Part shown: positions 1-10,770 of the stretch, piece by piece
Numbering within the stretch: position 1 is the first letter of the stretch
How the letters are laid out: every line of letters begins with the position of its first letter
Origin: Azorinus chamasolen
Taxonomy: Eukaryota > Mollusca > Bivalvia > Cardiida > Solecurtidae
Direction: 5' to 3'
NCBI GenBank assembly: GCA_963576725.1
Contig: OY755246.1
Location: forward strand, 75,385,467 to 75,449,466
Length of the DNA stretch: 64,000 nucleotides
The notes under the pieces: model-generated
The model's database searches: none
The model's input: the letters and a program-made list of their open reading frames with translations, nothing else
What the model was told of the DNA's origin: nothing
Made by a program: the position numbers and the translations under genes

Positions 1-35
1 GAACCTTTAGCAAGCTGTAGGCAATTTTGAACTTA

Positions 36-256
36 CCTTTATCAGAGATCCAGATAAGGTGTATATATTTAAACATTTTCAAAAATACATCCTTTATTTC
101 CCCACCAAACCCTATACTGTAACCACTCAAAGCGACAATTCTAAAGAGTGTTTACAGTATACGGTTTGGTGGAGAAATAACGATTTTAGTATTCAGGTAC
201 ACACCTTTATCTGTAGCTCTGTCCTTTGCAAACTGACTAGACCCAGATAAAGGTGG
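36..256. repeat. Foldback element P, copy 1
   Basis: Imperfect palindrome. The left arm has CCACCAAACCCTATACTGTA, and the right arm ends in the complementary TACAGTATACGGTTTGGTGG. Outer flanks ACCTTTATC and GATAAAGGT are also inverted. A second copy lies at 17095-17320. No coding function is seen; the short reading frame across it is a by-product of the palindrome. Confidence 0.7.
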
Positions 257-371
257 CTACTGTACGAGCTGTCTGAGTTCTTGCATGAATATTCATGAAG
301 TAAATGCTTATATACAAAACAGGTACAGATTTTAGCATGTAAACATTTTCTCAGCAGACTACAGATTCATT

Positions 372-593
372 AAACCATGTAAGAAATAATGACTTTATGA
401 ATACATGTATTTATCAGTTGGCAGATATGCATGGAATATTTTGGTATTGATAGAAACAGTACAGTCAGATCTATTATAATTTCCTAAAAAAACCAGAGCA
501 GATTCTGATCAGACGGCTCTTACAGGAGCCATCTGATCTAGGTCTGCTCTGTTTACAAAGGTGAAAGCATTTATGTGAGGGAAAAGGGTTAAA
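372..593 (+). mobile_element. T1 foldback MITE, left end decayed
   Basis: Contains the T1 core: an arm with CAGAGCAGATTCTGATCAGA, an apex around TTACAGGAGCC, and a return arm ending CTGCTCTGTTTAC. The right end is GGGAAAAGGGTTAA. Orientation + here means the long AT-rich flank (ATGTAAGAAATAATGAC) is on the left. Confidence 0.75.
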
Positions 594-784
594 GTAGATG
601 TATCATTAAACAGAAACCAGTGTGAGGCATGTCTACCCAGCTCCTAAGTTCTAGGTCAAAGGCCAAACACTCCAGGCTGCCACAAAATGATTGTGCAAGG
701 GTGATTAACCCTTGTATTAACTCGTGTACCCCACAGTTAAGAAATGTGGCAGCTCAAAATTGGATCTGCTACAATTTTGTCTGC
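594..784. other. Degraded T2-type flank, no gene seen
   Basis: The stretch includes GATTAACCCTTG and a GATCTGCTACAATTTTGTCTGC segment that resembles the flank of T2 foldback elements. It leads directly into the 35-bp minisatellite interrupted by the element at 818. No supported coding exon. Confidence 0.4.
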
Positions 785-817
785 TTTATGATTAGCATTT
801 GAGGAACTGATGGTCAG
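783..817 (+). repeat. Single left unit of 35-bp minisatellite
   Basis: One unit beginning TTATGATTAGCATTTGAGG. The rest of the array resumes at 3602, on the other side of the inserted element 818-3604, so this is the left half of an interrupted tandem array. Confidence 0.8.
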
Positions 818-932
818 TTTTTAGCTCACCTGAGCCAAAGGCTCAAGGTGAGCTATTGTGACCGCCTGTCGTCCGTCGTCCGTCTGTCCGTCTGTCCGTC
901 TGTCCGTCCGTCCGTCTGTCCGTCTGTCCGCA

Positions 933-1188
933 CTCACCAAAGGGTAGTTGTGTGACTTTTTCTAACTAGTCGCACAAGTAAAATCATTAACCTGGCCATC
1001 TCTTGTGACATTAACCTGGCCATTTCTTGTGACATTAACCTGGCCAGTTGTGGGACATAGGGTTAGGGTTAGGGTTAGCTTCCAGATCATTCTTTTCCAA
1101 AGTTAGAGCCAAAAATAGTTTTTCTTGTGGGACTAGTCCCACAAGAAAAGATCAAAGGAAAAAGTCACACAACTACCCATTTGTTAGC
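933..1188 (+). mobile_element. Small MITE M with telomere-like core, copy 1
   Basis: Terminal inverted repeats: GGGTAGTTGTGTGACTTTTT on the left, AAAAAGTCACACAACTACCC on the right. Inside are three ATTAACCTGGCC...TTGTGAC units, a TTAGGG-like run (1059-1079) and a 30-bp perfect palindrome centred between 1134 and 1135. It sits inside the GTCC microsatellite of H1. Near-identical copies are at 29674-29928 and 30606-30861. The related element 55059-57409 lacks it. Confidence 0.8.
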
Positions 1189-1789
1189 ATGTCCGTCCGT
1201 CTGTCCGTTCACTTTTATTTCAAATGACTTCTTCTCCTAAACCACTGGGAGGATTTCAACCAAATTTCACAGAAATGTACCTTAGGGTGTCCTCTATCAG
1301 TTTTGTTAAAATCATGACCCCCGGGCAAAAAATGGCCCCGCCCCACTACTTTTACAGGTTTTTTTTTTAAATCTTTAAAAATCTTCTTCTCTGAAACCAC
1401 AATTTCTAGAGCTTTGATATTTGGTATATAGCATCATCTAATGGTCCTTTACCAAGTTTGTTAAAATGATGACCCCCGGGCCAAAAATGGCCCTGCCCTT
1501 GGGCTTGTAGTTTTTACATAGACTTATATAGGGAAACCTTTAAAAATCTTTTTGTCTGAAACCACATAATCTAGAGCTAAGATATTTGGTATGAAGCATC
1601 ACCTAATATACCACTATCAGGTGTGTTCAAATAATGACCCCTGGGCCAAAAATGGTCTCACCCTGGGGTTTTATGCTACTTAACATCTGAATCTGTAACA
1701 CTTAAAAGGTAATTTCCTCACAGTTATTTCCCTTGTCCCATCAGCATAGCCATAAGGGACAAAGGGAGATAACTGCATTGGAGTTTTAG

Positions 1790-1985
1790 TGTCATTCTAT
1801 TTATATCTATTTATGATAAAATGTTGAAGGTGAATCAGTGTAGCTGTTTTAGAAGGCATAGAAACAGATCTGTCAAATTCCATTAGCAAATAACAGACAC
1901 TGATCCTACAGGAGCCACCTTATCTGGGTCTACTCTGTTTGCAGATGCATGAAAACAAGTTTATATGAGGGAAATTAAGGGTTAA
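1790..1985 (+). mobile_element. T1 variant MITE nested in H1
   Basis: Has the GAAGGTGAATCAGTGTAGC flank typical of the second T1 subfamily, a shortened palindrome ending TCTACTCTGTTTGCAGATGC, and the end GGGTTAA. The same passenger occurs at the matching place in 55059-57409. Confidence 0.7.
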
Positions 1986-2072
1986 ATGAACAACTCCAGA
2001 TCCTTCAGTTCAAAGGTTACAGCGCTCAGGCAGTAAAATCTCTCCAGGTCAATGCATGACTCTTAACTCTTT

Positions 2073-2290
2073 GCATGCTAGTGGTGAAACTGTGATTACC
2101 TATGCAAACAGTTTGGATCCAGATGAGAGGCCGCATTCTGCAGCGTCTCATCAGGATCCAAACTGTTTGTCATCTTAACCATATTTTTGCAATAAAAAGA
2201 AAGTAAGTTTAATTTAAGAATTGAAGCAGATGACAATAACTTTTTGTTGCAGACGAAACATTAAAGGCATTTTGACCTATTAACCCCAGT
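2073..2290 (+). mobile_element. T2 foldback MITE nested in H1
   Basis: Left end TTAACTCTTTGCATGC. The palindrome at about 2103-2172 has arms GCAAACAGTTTGGATCC and GGATCCAAACTGTTTG around a GAGAGGCCGC apex. Its counterpart is at 56010-56220 in the second copy of the host element. Confidence 0.75.
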
Positions 2291-2816
2291 GTGTAGTGTT
2301 AGTGATAGCTAGATGTTACATGGTGTCTTCCAATGTCTCTCAAATTAGATGTGAGAGATATTGGAAAGTAACAATTCAGCCAATCAAGGAAAATGATCAC
2401 CATCTAGACTTTTGATCTGGGTCCAAACCCAACTGATGTAAGTCATGGTAATGTTTAAGAAAACTGTGAAAACATGATTATGCAATGGCCCAACTGATAT
2501 AAGTCATGGTAATTCTTAAGAAAACATGATAATGCATTTGCCCCCCTAACAATGATAGGTGTTAAAATTACTACTGCTGCCCAAAAAAGCATCTTAAATA
2601 TAACATTTTTATATAAAATTTGATGACAACACATTAAAAAGTCCTAAAATGTCTGAATTTTGTATGATATTAATGAAATAACTGAGTAAATATAACTTAA
2701 TTATAACAATAGACGTAACTCTTCTCAATTTCAATTGTTAAAAATACTAATGACCCGTTTAATTGAATTATCATGAGATATTCACACCTAGATCTAGAAT
2801 TATTTCTAAACACCTA
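2291..2816. other. Core of H1 unique to this copy, no gene
   Basis: AT-rich sequence with a short duplicated phrase (CCAACTGATATAAGTCATGG, about 2427 and 2488). Part of it differs from the matching position in 55059-57409, so the two host copies have diverged here. No coding exon seen. Confidence 0.5.
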
Positions 2817-3212
2817 TTAACCCTTAACCTATTTGCTTTGACAAAAATTGATCTGGGACTACTCTTGTTTGCTAATGCTTAAAAAATTGTTATTGCCATA
2901 AATAGAAGTTTTAGCTTTGAAAAAAACTGTAAAATCAAATCTATATCTTGTCAAATATAAACAGAGCAGACCCTGATCAGACAGCTTCTATAGCAGCCTT
3001 CTGATCTAGTCTACTCTTATTTTTAATGTGTAAAACACATTATTTCTCTGAAGAGAAGTTTTTGCTTTGACAAAAACTGTAGAATCCGATCTATATTGTG
3101 TCAAAAGAAACAGAGAAGACCCAGATCAGACAGCTTCCGTAGGAGTCGTCTGATCTGAGTCTACTCTGTTTGCTAATGCATGAAAACAGCTTTATATGAG
3201 GGAAAGGGTTAA
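2817..3212 (+). mobile_element. Cluster of T1 MITE cores nested in H1
   Basis: Starts at TTAACCCTTAACC. Two T1 palindromes follow (around 2950-3025 and 3105-3170), with the cluster ending GAGGGAAAGGGTTAA. It looks like a T1 whose core was partly duplicated or that took another T1. Matched by 56643-57032. Confidence 0.7.
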
Positions 3213-3601
3213 ACGATTTTTAAAGATATTCTTATTGGTCATTTCACACAAAAACTGGCATTATGTACTGCCTAGCACTTTATTTGCCTATATACCTGGG
3301 TCAAGGTATAATTGCATTAATTGCATAGCTTTATTGAAGTCATTTGAATTTCTCAAAGACCAGTTTTAGGCATTTTGAGCTAAGGCAAAAATGGCACAAG
3401 TTGTAAACAGTTTAGATCTTGGTCAACCATTCACTTGGTATTAGTTCTGAATCCAGTTCAAGTTTATTCAGCAGTGAAAGGGTGAAAGCAGTGCACTAAG
3501 CTTATTTCATCTGCTAGATTGTTTTCCACTGAAAAATTAACATGTCAATATACATGTATTACTGTAACTCAGGTGAGCGATATAGGGCCAATGGCCCTCT
3601 T

Positions 3602-3721
3602 GTATGATTAGCATTTGAGGAACTGATGGTCAGGTTTTATGATTAGCATTTGAGGAATTAGCATTTGAGGAACTGATGGTCAGGTTTTATGATTAGCGTT
3701 TGAGGAACGGATGGTCAGGTT
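3602..3721 (+). repeat. 35-bp minisatellite, right part
   Basis: About three units of TTTATGATTAGCATTTGAGG plus AACTGATGGTCAGGT, the first with a small internal duplication. Together with the unit at 783-817 this is one array split by element H1. Confidence 0.85.
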
Positions 3722-3829
3722 TTGACAGTTTGGATGTAAGTGAGATGCTGATTTACTCGACGTCTCATCTGAATTGAAGCTGTTTTGTCAATGCCAGTCA
3801 AGTTGTACTTTGTGGGATAAGGGTTAACT
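3722..3829 (+). mobile_element. T2 foldback MITE remnant
   Basis: Arms GACAGTTTGGATGTAAGTGA and ATTGAAGCTGTTTTGTC around GATGCTGATT...GACGTCTCATC, followed by an end AAGGGTTAA. The 35-bp array abuts its left side. Confidence 0.65.
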
Positions 3830-3958
3830 CTGTGAAGCTGAATTTCTCATAGAGTGGAATGGTGCATCATTGGCAAACAGTGTAGGGTCTGATCAGAGGG
3901 CTCCTATAGCATCTGTCTGATATGACTCTATACTGTTCGCAAATGCAGTTCACTAGTT
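3830..3958 (+). mobile_element. T5 foldback MITE, right tail replaced by array
   Basis: GAGTGGAATGGTGCATC flank, left arm GCAAACAGTGTAGGGTCTGA, apex GGCTCCTATAGC and right arm CTATACTGTTCGCAAATGC. Comparison with the fuller T5 at 40843-41044 shows its tail runs directly into the 50-bp array. Confidence 0.65.
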
Positions 3959-4972
3959 TTTCGGCAGTGAAATGGTCAATGGCTTTCATGTATTGCAGTT
4001 CATTTGTTTTCTGGCAGTGAAATGGTCAATGGCTTTCATGTATTGCAGTTCATTTGTTTTCTGGCAGTGAAATGGTCAATGGCTTTCATGTATTGCAGTT
4101 CATTTGTTTTCTGGCAGTGAAATGGTCAATGGCTTTCATGTATTGCAGTTCACTTGTTTTCTGGCAGTGAAATGGTCAATGGCTTTCATGTATTGCAGTT
4201 CACTTGTTTTCTGGCAGTGAAATGGTCAATGGCTTTCATGTATTGCAGTTCACTTGTTTTCTGGCAGTGAAATGGTCAATGGCTTTCATGTATTGCAGTT
4301 CATTTGTTTTCTGGCAGTGAAATGGTCAATGGCTTTCATGTATTGCAGTTCACTTGTTTTCTGGCAGTGAAATGGTCAATGGCTTTCATGTATTGCAGTT
4401 CACTTGTTTTCTGGCAGAGAAATGGTCAATGGCTTTCATGTATTGCAGTTCACTTGTTTTCTGGCAGTGAAATGGTCAATGGCTTTCATGTATTGCAGTT
4501 CATTTGTTTTCTGGCAGTGAAATGGTCAATGGCTTTCATGTATTGCAGTTCACTTGTTTTCTGGCAGTGAAATGGTCAATGGCTTTCATGTATTGCAGTT
4601 CACTTGTTTTCTGGCAGTGAAATGGTCAATGGCTTTCATGTATTGCAGTTCATTTGTGGCAGTGAAATGGTCAATGGCTTTCATGTATTGCAGTTCACTT
4701 GTTTTCCGGCAGTGAAATGGTCAATGGCTTTCATGTATTGCAGTTCACTTGTTTTCCGGCAGTGAAATGGTCAATAGCTTTCATGTATTGCAGTTCATTT
4801 GTGGCTGTGAAATGGTCAATGGCTTTCATGTATTTTCTGGCAGTGAAATGGTCAGTGGCTTTCATGTATTGCAGTTCACTTGTTTTCTGGCAGTGAAATG
4901 GTCAATGGCTTTCATGTATTGCAGTTCACTTGTTTTCCGGCAGTGAAATGGTCAATGGCTTTCATGTATTGC
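3955..4972 (+). repeat. 50-bp minisatellite, about 20 units
   Basis: Unit: GGCAGTGAAATGGTCAATGG, then CTTTCATGTATTGCAGTTCA, then a CTTGTTTTCT-like end. Homogeneous, with a few shortened units near 4650 and 4790-4850. It creates open frames of 65-88 codons with a repeated peptide, which I do not regard as genes. The array starts in the tail of a T5 element. Confidence 0.95.
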
Positions 4973-5104
4973 TAGAATAAACTCTTCACAGGCTATTAGT
5001 GAATCCATTATAACCAGTTCAAGTGTCCACATTAGATTCAAAGCAGCTCAATTCTTTTGTAAAATTGAATAAAATAAATTTAATGATTTCGATATTTGTA
5101 TTTA

Positions 5105-5343
5105 TAACTCTTTCCTTCATAAAAACGCCTTTGCATGCAACCAGAATAGACCCAGATCAGACAGCTCCTGTAGGAGCCATCTGATCAGGGTCTGTTTCCT
5201 TATAAAATAATAAATATCTGATTCTACTGTTTGTACCATAGTCAATACTTGCTGTGTTTATAAAATGTCATTACAAATCAAGCTAATTTAGTATTCATGA
5301 TGTCATTATTTCTTACATGAATATTCATGGAGTAAAGGGTTAA
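5105..5343 (-). mobile_element. T1 foldback MITE
   Basis: Reads TAACTCTTTCCTTCAT at the left. The core has AGACCCAGATCAGACAGC, apex CTCCTGTAGGAG and CATCTGATCAGGGTCTG. It ends with the long flank TTACATGAATATTCATGGAG and AAAGGGTTAA. Confidence 0.8.
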
Positions 5344-5762
5344 TTTATTTGTGTCTTAACACTTGTGACCATATTCCTATGTATAGAAAACCCATGTTTC
5401 TTTCTGGCAGACCCTTGAAGTCTGGAAGGAGTAGCCATTCAGAGTAAGATTCTTCTTGCCACTCACAGACTTGTTTATTGTAGTTAGTCTCTTTATTTTA
5501 GGTAGTTTATTTATACATTCTTGTTAGTTTATTTATACATTCTTGTTAATTTATTTATACATTCTTGTTCTTTTTCCAATTTGATTATCTGAGTTGTCGC
5601 AGTAGTTTTCTGTATTCGAATAAGCCTTGGATATAATTCTGAAAACTGTTGGTCATTATGTTTGCGAATCAGTCCGCAAAATGTGTTCAGGAGACTAAGC
5701 AGCAAACTAAATTTGGGGGATATGGTAATGCTTCTTTCTTTAATACCACCTTTTACCACGTA
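5344..5762. other. No gene; short TTTATTTATACATTC tandem at 5505-5575
   Basis: Mostly unstructured AT-rich DNA. Three to four copies of a 22-24 bp phrase containing TTTATTTATACATTCTTGTT lie at about 5505-5575. The reverse-strand frame here is short and without recognisable features. Confidence 0.5.
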
Positions 5763-5865
5763 TGCTAGCAGAGTAGATGCAGATGAGACAGGTCCTGTAG
5801 GATCTGACCGATGAGGGTCTGTTGTGTTTGCTTATAGTTATGTTACAGATTCTCTACTGTTTTCC
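5763..5865 (-). mobile_element. T1 MITE core, decayed
   Basis: GCAGAGTAGATGCAGATGAG arm, apex GGTCCTGTAGGATC and a return arm GATGAGGGTCTGTTGTGTTT. The ends are not preserved. Confidence 0.6.
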
Positions 5866-6544
5866 AGGGCAGTAGATTTATTCATTTATAGTTCACTTTG
5901 TACAAAGTGCCAAAGTGAGCTGTTGGGATCACCCAGTGTCCGTCGTGGTCAGCATTATGGTCAGCCGTCGTCAACAATTTCTTAACATCTCCTAAACCAA
6001 ATTTCACATGAATGATATGCAGATAACCCTTTATCAATTGTTTGTAAATGATTCCAGTTGGCTGCATAATTGACTCTTGAGAGCTAAAATTAGATTTAAA
6101 TGAATACTTTTTAAACAACATCTCTTCAATCACTGACATTCAAATGTCAGAAGAATGCTTTATAGGTGACTCGCATTCAGATTTGTATAAATTATTATGG
6201 TCTATTGCATAAGTAGGTGATGAGGGCAAGCACTTGATTTCACTTGACAGTTCCTTTTAACAACATCTCCTCTTAAACTGTAGAACTGATTTCCTACAAA
6301 TTTCACAGTCACAGTAGCGAAAAATAGATTTTAGCAATTTCTTTAAATGACACCAAATTTCATTTGAATGATTTTCTGGTGATCTTCTGTCAAAGTTATA
6401 TAAATCGTTCCGGATCATTGCACAAGTAGGTCACTGGAGCTTTTCCCTAATGAACATTTAGACATGAATTGATAATTAATGAATATTCCTTAACTTCATT
6501 CTTATAAGGTAAAACTTAATTTTTTAAAAAGGGAATTGATGGCA

Positions 6545-6684
6545 TAGACAAAATTGTAGCGTCAGATCTATATAATTTAATAAGAAAACAGAACAGACCC
6601 TGATCAGACAGCTAATGCTGGAGTCTTCTGATTTGGGTCTCCTCTGTTTGCAAAGGTGGAAAAAAGCATGAAGGAAAGGGTTAA
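6545..6684 (+). mobile_element. T1 MITE inside H2, 5' shortened
   Basis: GTAGCGTCAGATCTATATAA leads into arm AACAGAACAGACCCTGATCA. The return arm is TCTTCTGATTTGGGTCTCCT, and the right end is GGAAAGGGTTAA. Confidence 0.7.
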
Positions 6685-6820
6685 ATGACGTCTTTTCCTA
6701 ATCCAATAAGTGAGTTCTCACCAAATTTCATAGGAATAATTTGTAGGTGACCCCATATCAGGATTCTATAATTCATTCCTATCCACTGCATAATTAGGTC
6801 ACCAGAGCTAAATTAGATAC

Positions 6821-7067
6821 TAACACTTTCCCTGTTCCATATTTATTCCAATTTTCAATACCTACTGAATATTCATGGACAAAATAGTTATAATGAAATA
6901 TGGAAGGTGGAATATTGTAGCCATTTAGAAACTAAAGAAACATATCTATCAAATCATATTAGCAAACAGAGCAGACCCTCATCAGACAGCTCCTATAGGA
7001 CCGTCTGATCTGGGTCTACTCTGTTTGCAGATGCGTGAAAGGGCGTTTATTTGAAGGAAAGGGTTAA
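6821..7067 (+). mobile_element. T1 MITE, second subfamily, near complete
   Basis: Left end TAACACTTTCCCTGTTCC (TTAA decayed). The flank has CAATACCTACTGAATATTCA and GGTGGAATATTGTAGCC; the palindrome apex is CTCCTATAGGACC. Right end GGAAAGGGTTAA. A close relative with both TTAA ends is 46313-46562. Confidence 0.8.
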
Positions 7068-7321
7068 TAGACAGTTTCTTTAAAGGACATATCCTCTTAA
7101 AACACAGAATGGATTTCCTTAACATTTCACAGTAGGATCTAGGTGACCCTTTATCAAAATTGTATAAATAGTTTGGGTTCGCTGCATAATTATGTCAGAG
7201 AAGTGAAAAATATATGTTAACTAACAATTCTTTTAAATGACCTCTCCTTAACCATTAAATGGTTTTCTACAATATTTCACAAGAATGGTCTTTAGGCTAC
7301 CCTCTATATGGAAGTTATATA

Positions 7322-7469
7322 GACTATTATACCCCACAAACAAAGTTTGGGAGGTCTATAGGAGTCAGCTTGGTGTTGGTCTGTAGGTCAGTCTGTTGAT
7401 GTTTTGTGTCTCCTACGGAGAGGCAGTGTGTCACATGGGGATCCCTTTTCCGTGGTCTGTGTGTCTTGT
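7322..7469 (+). mobile_element. Fragment of another hairpin-headed element
   Basis: Begins TATACCCCACAAACAAAGTT, runs through a GTCTGTAGGTCAGTCTG stretch and stops at CTTGTT directly against the next element. The layout suggests a much shortened element of the same general class. Confidence 0.4.
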
Positions 7470-7721
7470 TTTTAGCTCACCTGGCACAAAGTGCCAAGGT
7501 GAGCTATTGGGATGATCCTATGTCCGGCGTCCGGCGTCGTGCGTATGTGCGTTGTGCGTACGTGCGGGCGTCAACAATTTACTTAAACATCTTCTTCTCT
7601 GGAACTACAAAGCCAAGAGCTTTGATATTTGGTATGTAGTATGATGTAATGGTCCTCTACAAAGATTGTTCAAATTATGTCCCCCGGGCCAAAAATGGCC
7701 CCGCCCCAGGGCTTATCAGTT

Positions 7722-9108
7722 TTTTAGCTCACCTGAGCAAAGCTCAGGGTGAGCTTTTGGGATACTTGAATGTCCGGCGTCCGGCGTCCGGCGTCCGTCG
7801 TCCGTCGTGCGTCGTGCGTTGTCCGTCGTCAACAATTTGCTTGTGAACACTCTAGTGGTCACAATTGTAGTCCAATCTTCATGAATCTTGGTCAGAATGA
7901 ATGTCTTGATAAAATCTTGGACAAGTTCGAAAGTGGGTCAAGTTGGGTTAAAAACTAGGTCACGAGGTCAAATAGTAGGAAAACCTTGTGAACCCACTAC
8001 AGGTCACATTTTTAGCCCAATTTTCATGAAACTTGGTCAGAATGATTGTCTTGATAAAATCTCGGAGGAGTTTGAAAAATGGGTCATGTGGGGTAAAAAA
8101 CTAGGTCACTAGGTCAAACAGTAGAAAAACCTTGTGAACACTCTAGTGGTCACAATTTTAGTCCAATCTTCATGAAACTTGGTCAGAATGAATGTCTTGA
8201 TAAAATCTTGGACGAGTTTGAAAGTGGGTCAAGTGGAGTTAAAAACTAGGTCACTAGGTCAAACAGTAGAAAAACCTTGTGAACACTCTAGTGATCACAA
8301 TTTTAGTCCAATCTTCATGAAACTTGGTCAGAATGAATGTCTTGACAAAATCTTGGATGAGTTTGAAAGTGGGTCAAGTGGAGTTAAAAACTAGGTCACT
8401 AGGTCATACAGTAGAAAAACCTTGTGAACACTCTAGTGGTCACATTTTTTGTCCAATCTTCATGAAACTTAATCATAATGATTGTCTTGATAAAATCTTG
8501 GACGAGTTTGAAAGTGGGTTATGTGGGGTTAAAAACTAGGTCACTAGGTCAAATAGTACGAAAACCTTGTGAACACTCTAGAGGTTACATTTATAGCCAA
8601 ATCTTCATGAAAATTGGTCAGAATGATTGTCCTTATAAAATCTTGGACAAGTTTGAAAGTGGGTTATGTGAGGTCAAAAAGTAGGTCACTGGGTCATATC
8701 TTAGAGAAATCTAGTTTACACTCCAGTGGCCACATTTTTAGCCCAGTCTTCCTCAAACTTTCTCAGAGTGTTTGTCTTGGTGATATCAAGGTTGAGTGTG
8801 ATCATGGGTTGGGTGGGAATAAAAAGTAGGTCACTAGGTTAAATCTTTGAAAAAATACTTTAGAGGGCACATTTTAGCCCAATCTTCATTGGTCAGAATC
8901 ATTGTCTTGATAAAATCAATAGACTAAATTTTTGAAACTCTTGTTCTGCAGAACCACTGCTCATGATTCACTGCTCATGATCCACTATCAACATTGTTCA
9001 TATATTGCCCCTAAGGTCAATATTGACCCTAACCATGGGCTACCCAGACAAAATCTTAAATCTATGGTAATCAGGTGAGCGATTAAGGGCCATCTTGGCC
9101 CTCTTGTT
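7722..9108 (+). mobile_element. HINE-like element H4 nested in H3
   Basis: Head AGCTCACCTGAGCAAAGCTC...GGGTGAGCT; GTCCGGCGTCC array; seven or so units of about 145 bp (7840-8900), each with CACTCTAGTGGTCACA, CAATCTTCATGAAACTTGG and GGTCACTAGGTCAAAC. Tail CAGGTGAGC, hairpin GGGCCATCTTGGCCC, CTCTTGTT. It lies inside the T-run of CTTATCAGTTTTTCATAGG in H3; the unoccupied site is seen at about 37552-37575. The short frames in its repeats are shadows. Confidence 0.85.
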
Positions 9109-10770
9109 ATAGGAAAATCTTTAAAAATCTTCTTCTCTGAAACTGTAAGGCATAGACCTTTGATATTTGGTATGTAGCATGATCTAATGGTCCTCTACTA
9201 AGATTGTTCAAATTATGACCCCTGGGCCAAAAATGGCCCTGCCCCAGGGCTTATCAGTTTTTCATAGGAAAATCTTTAAAAATCTTCTTCTCTGAAACTG
9301 TCAGGCATAGACCTTTGGTATTTGGTATGTAGCATCATCTAATGGTCCTCTACTAAGATTGTTCAAATTATGACCCCTGGGCCAAAAATGGCCCTGCCCC
9401 AGGGCTTATCAGTTTTTCATAGGATAATCTTTAAAAATCTTCTTCTCTGAAACTGTAAGGCATAGACCTTTGATATTTGGTATGTAGCATGATCTAATGG
9501 TCCTCTACTAAAATTGTTCAAATTATGACCCCTGGGCCAAAAATGGCCCCGCCCCGGGGCTTATCAGTTTTTCATAGGAAAATCTTCAAAAATCTTCTTC
9601 TCTGAAAATGTAGGGCATAGACCTTTGGTATTTGGTATGTAGCATGATCTTATGGTACTCTACTAAGATTGTTCAAATTATGACCCCCAGGACAAAAATG
9701 GCCCGCCCCAGGGCTTATCAGTTTTTCATAGGAAAATCTTTAAAAATCTTCTTCTCTGAAACTGTAAGGCATAGACCTTTGGTATTTGGTATGTAGGATC
9801 ATCTAATGGTCCTCTACTATGATTGTTCAAATTATGACCCCCAGGACAAAAATGGCCCTGCCCCAGGGCTTATCAGTTTTTCATAGGAAAATCTTGAAGA
9901 AATCATCTTCTCTGAAACTGTAAGGCATAGACCTTTGATATTTGGTATGTAGCATGATCTAATGGTCCTCTACTAAGATTGTTCAAATTATGACCCCTGG
10001 GCCAAATATGGCCCCGCCCCGGGGCTTATCAGTTTTTCATAGGAAAATCTTTAAATATATTCTTCTCTAAAATTATAAGGTATAGACCTTTGATATTTGG
10101 TATGTAGCATTATTTAATCGTCCTCTACTAAGATTAATCAAAATATGACCCCCGGACCAAAAATGGCCCCGCACAAGGGCTTATCAGTTTTTCATAGAAA
10201 AATCTTTAAAAATCTTCTCCTCCAGAACTGTAAGGTCTAGGCCCTTGATATTTAGTATGTAGCATCATCTAATGGTTTTCTACCAAGATTATTCAAATTA
10301 TCACCCCTGGGTCAAAAATGGCCCCGCCCTGGGGCTTATCAGTTTTTCATATGAAAAGCTTTAAGAATCTTCTTCTCCAAAACTGTAAGGCAGAGACATT
10401 TGGTATGTAGCGCTATCTAATAGTTTTCTACCAAGATTGTTCAAATTATGTCCCCTGGGTTGAAAACTTCCCCGCCCAGGGGCATATCAGTTTTTTTATA
10501 GGAAAGTTTTTAAAAATCTTCTCTTAAAAATCTTTAAAAGTCTTCTCTGAACTTGTAAGGCATAGACCTTAGATATTTGGTATGTTGCATTATCTAATAG
10601 TCCTCTACCAAGATTTTCAAATTATGAACCCCGGATCAAAATTGACCCCGCCCTGGGGCTTAACAGTTTTTCATAGGAAAATCTTTAAGGTCTAGACTCT
10701 TTATATTTAGTATGTAGCATCATCTGATGGTTTTCTACCAAGATTTTTCAAATTATGCAATCTGTCATTG
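9109..10770 (+). repeat. Central tandem units of H3, about 155 bp each
   Basis: About ten to eleven units, starting with the phrase AGGAAAATCTTTAAAAATC, at spacings near 155 bp. The last three units are diverged or shortened. No coding sequence. Confidence 0.85.

Larger units (their letters stand above)
818..3604 (+). mobile_element. HINE-like element H1 (composite, 2.8 kb)
   Basis: Starts TTTTAGCTCACCTGAGCC, whose continuation GGCTCAAGGTGAGCT folds back on it. A GTCCGTC microsatellite follows, then a diverged core with ACCACTGGGAGGATTTCAACC and TTTGGTATATAGCATC motifs. It ends with the inverted head CTCAGGTGAGC, a hairpin GGGCCAATGGCCC and CTCTTGT. It carries nested MITEs (933-1188, 1790-1985, 2073-2180, 2817-3212). 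The element at 55059-57409 is a second copy sharing most of these passengers. Assignment to Helentron-derived non-autonomous elements is inference from structure; no transposase or helicase is present. Confidence 0.75.
5885..7320 (+). mobile_element. Old HINE-like element H2, no clear 3' end
   Basis: The head AGTTCACTTTGTACAAAGTG...AAAGTGAGCT is a decayed form of the AGCTCACC hairpin. Core units repeat the pattern of CAAATTTCACATGAATG, a GGTGACC-type phrase and TGCATAATTAGGTCACC about every 140-200 bp. Two T1 MITEs (6545-6684, 6821-7067) sit inside. Similar core sequence occurs at 13250-13396. Confidence 0.55.

Noticed and set aside
484..593. T1 hairpins as tRNA-, microRNA- or terminator-like structures
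   Set aside because: About 40 dispersed copies with TTAA ends and no tRNA features; MITE origin explains the fold. Small-RNA processing cannot be excluded but is not visible in sequence.
1059..1079. Telomere or interstitial telomeric site
   Set aside because: Only about three TTAGGG units, in all three copies of a small inverted-repeat element; carried by that element rather than a chromosome end or fusion scar.
818..3604. Segmental duplication as the explanation for 818-3604 and 55059-57409
   Set aside because: Similarity stops at the element ends and the flanks are unrelated, which favours transposition.
4304..4946. 65-88 codon frames with a repeated peptide
   Set aside because: Products of the 50-bp array; shifts of frame between units make them discontinuous.
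7649..8829. Series of 62-74 codon forward frames with similar peptides
   Set aside because: They follow the 145-bp units of a nested H element, each ending in a stop; shadows of a tandem repeat.
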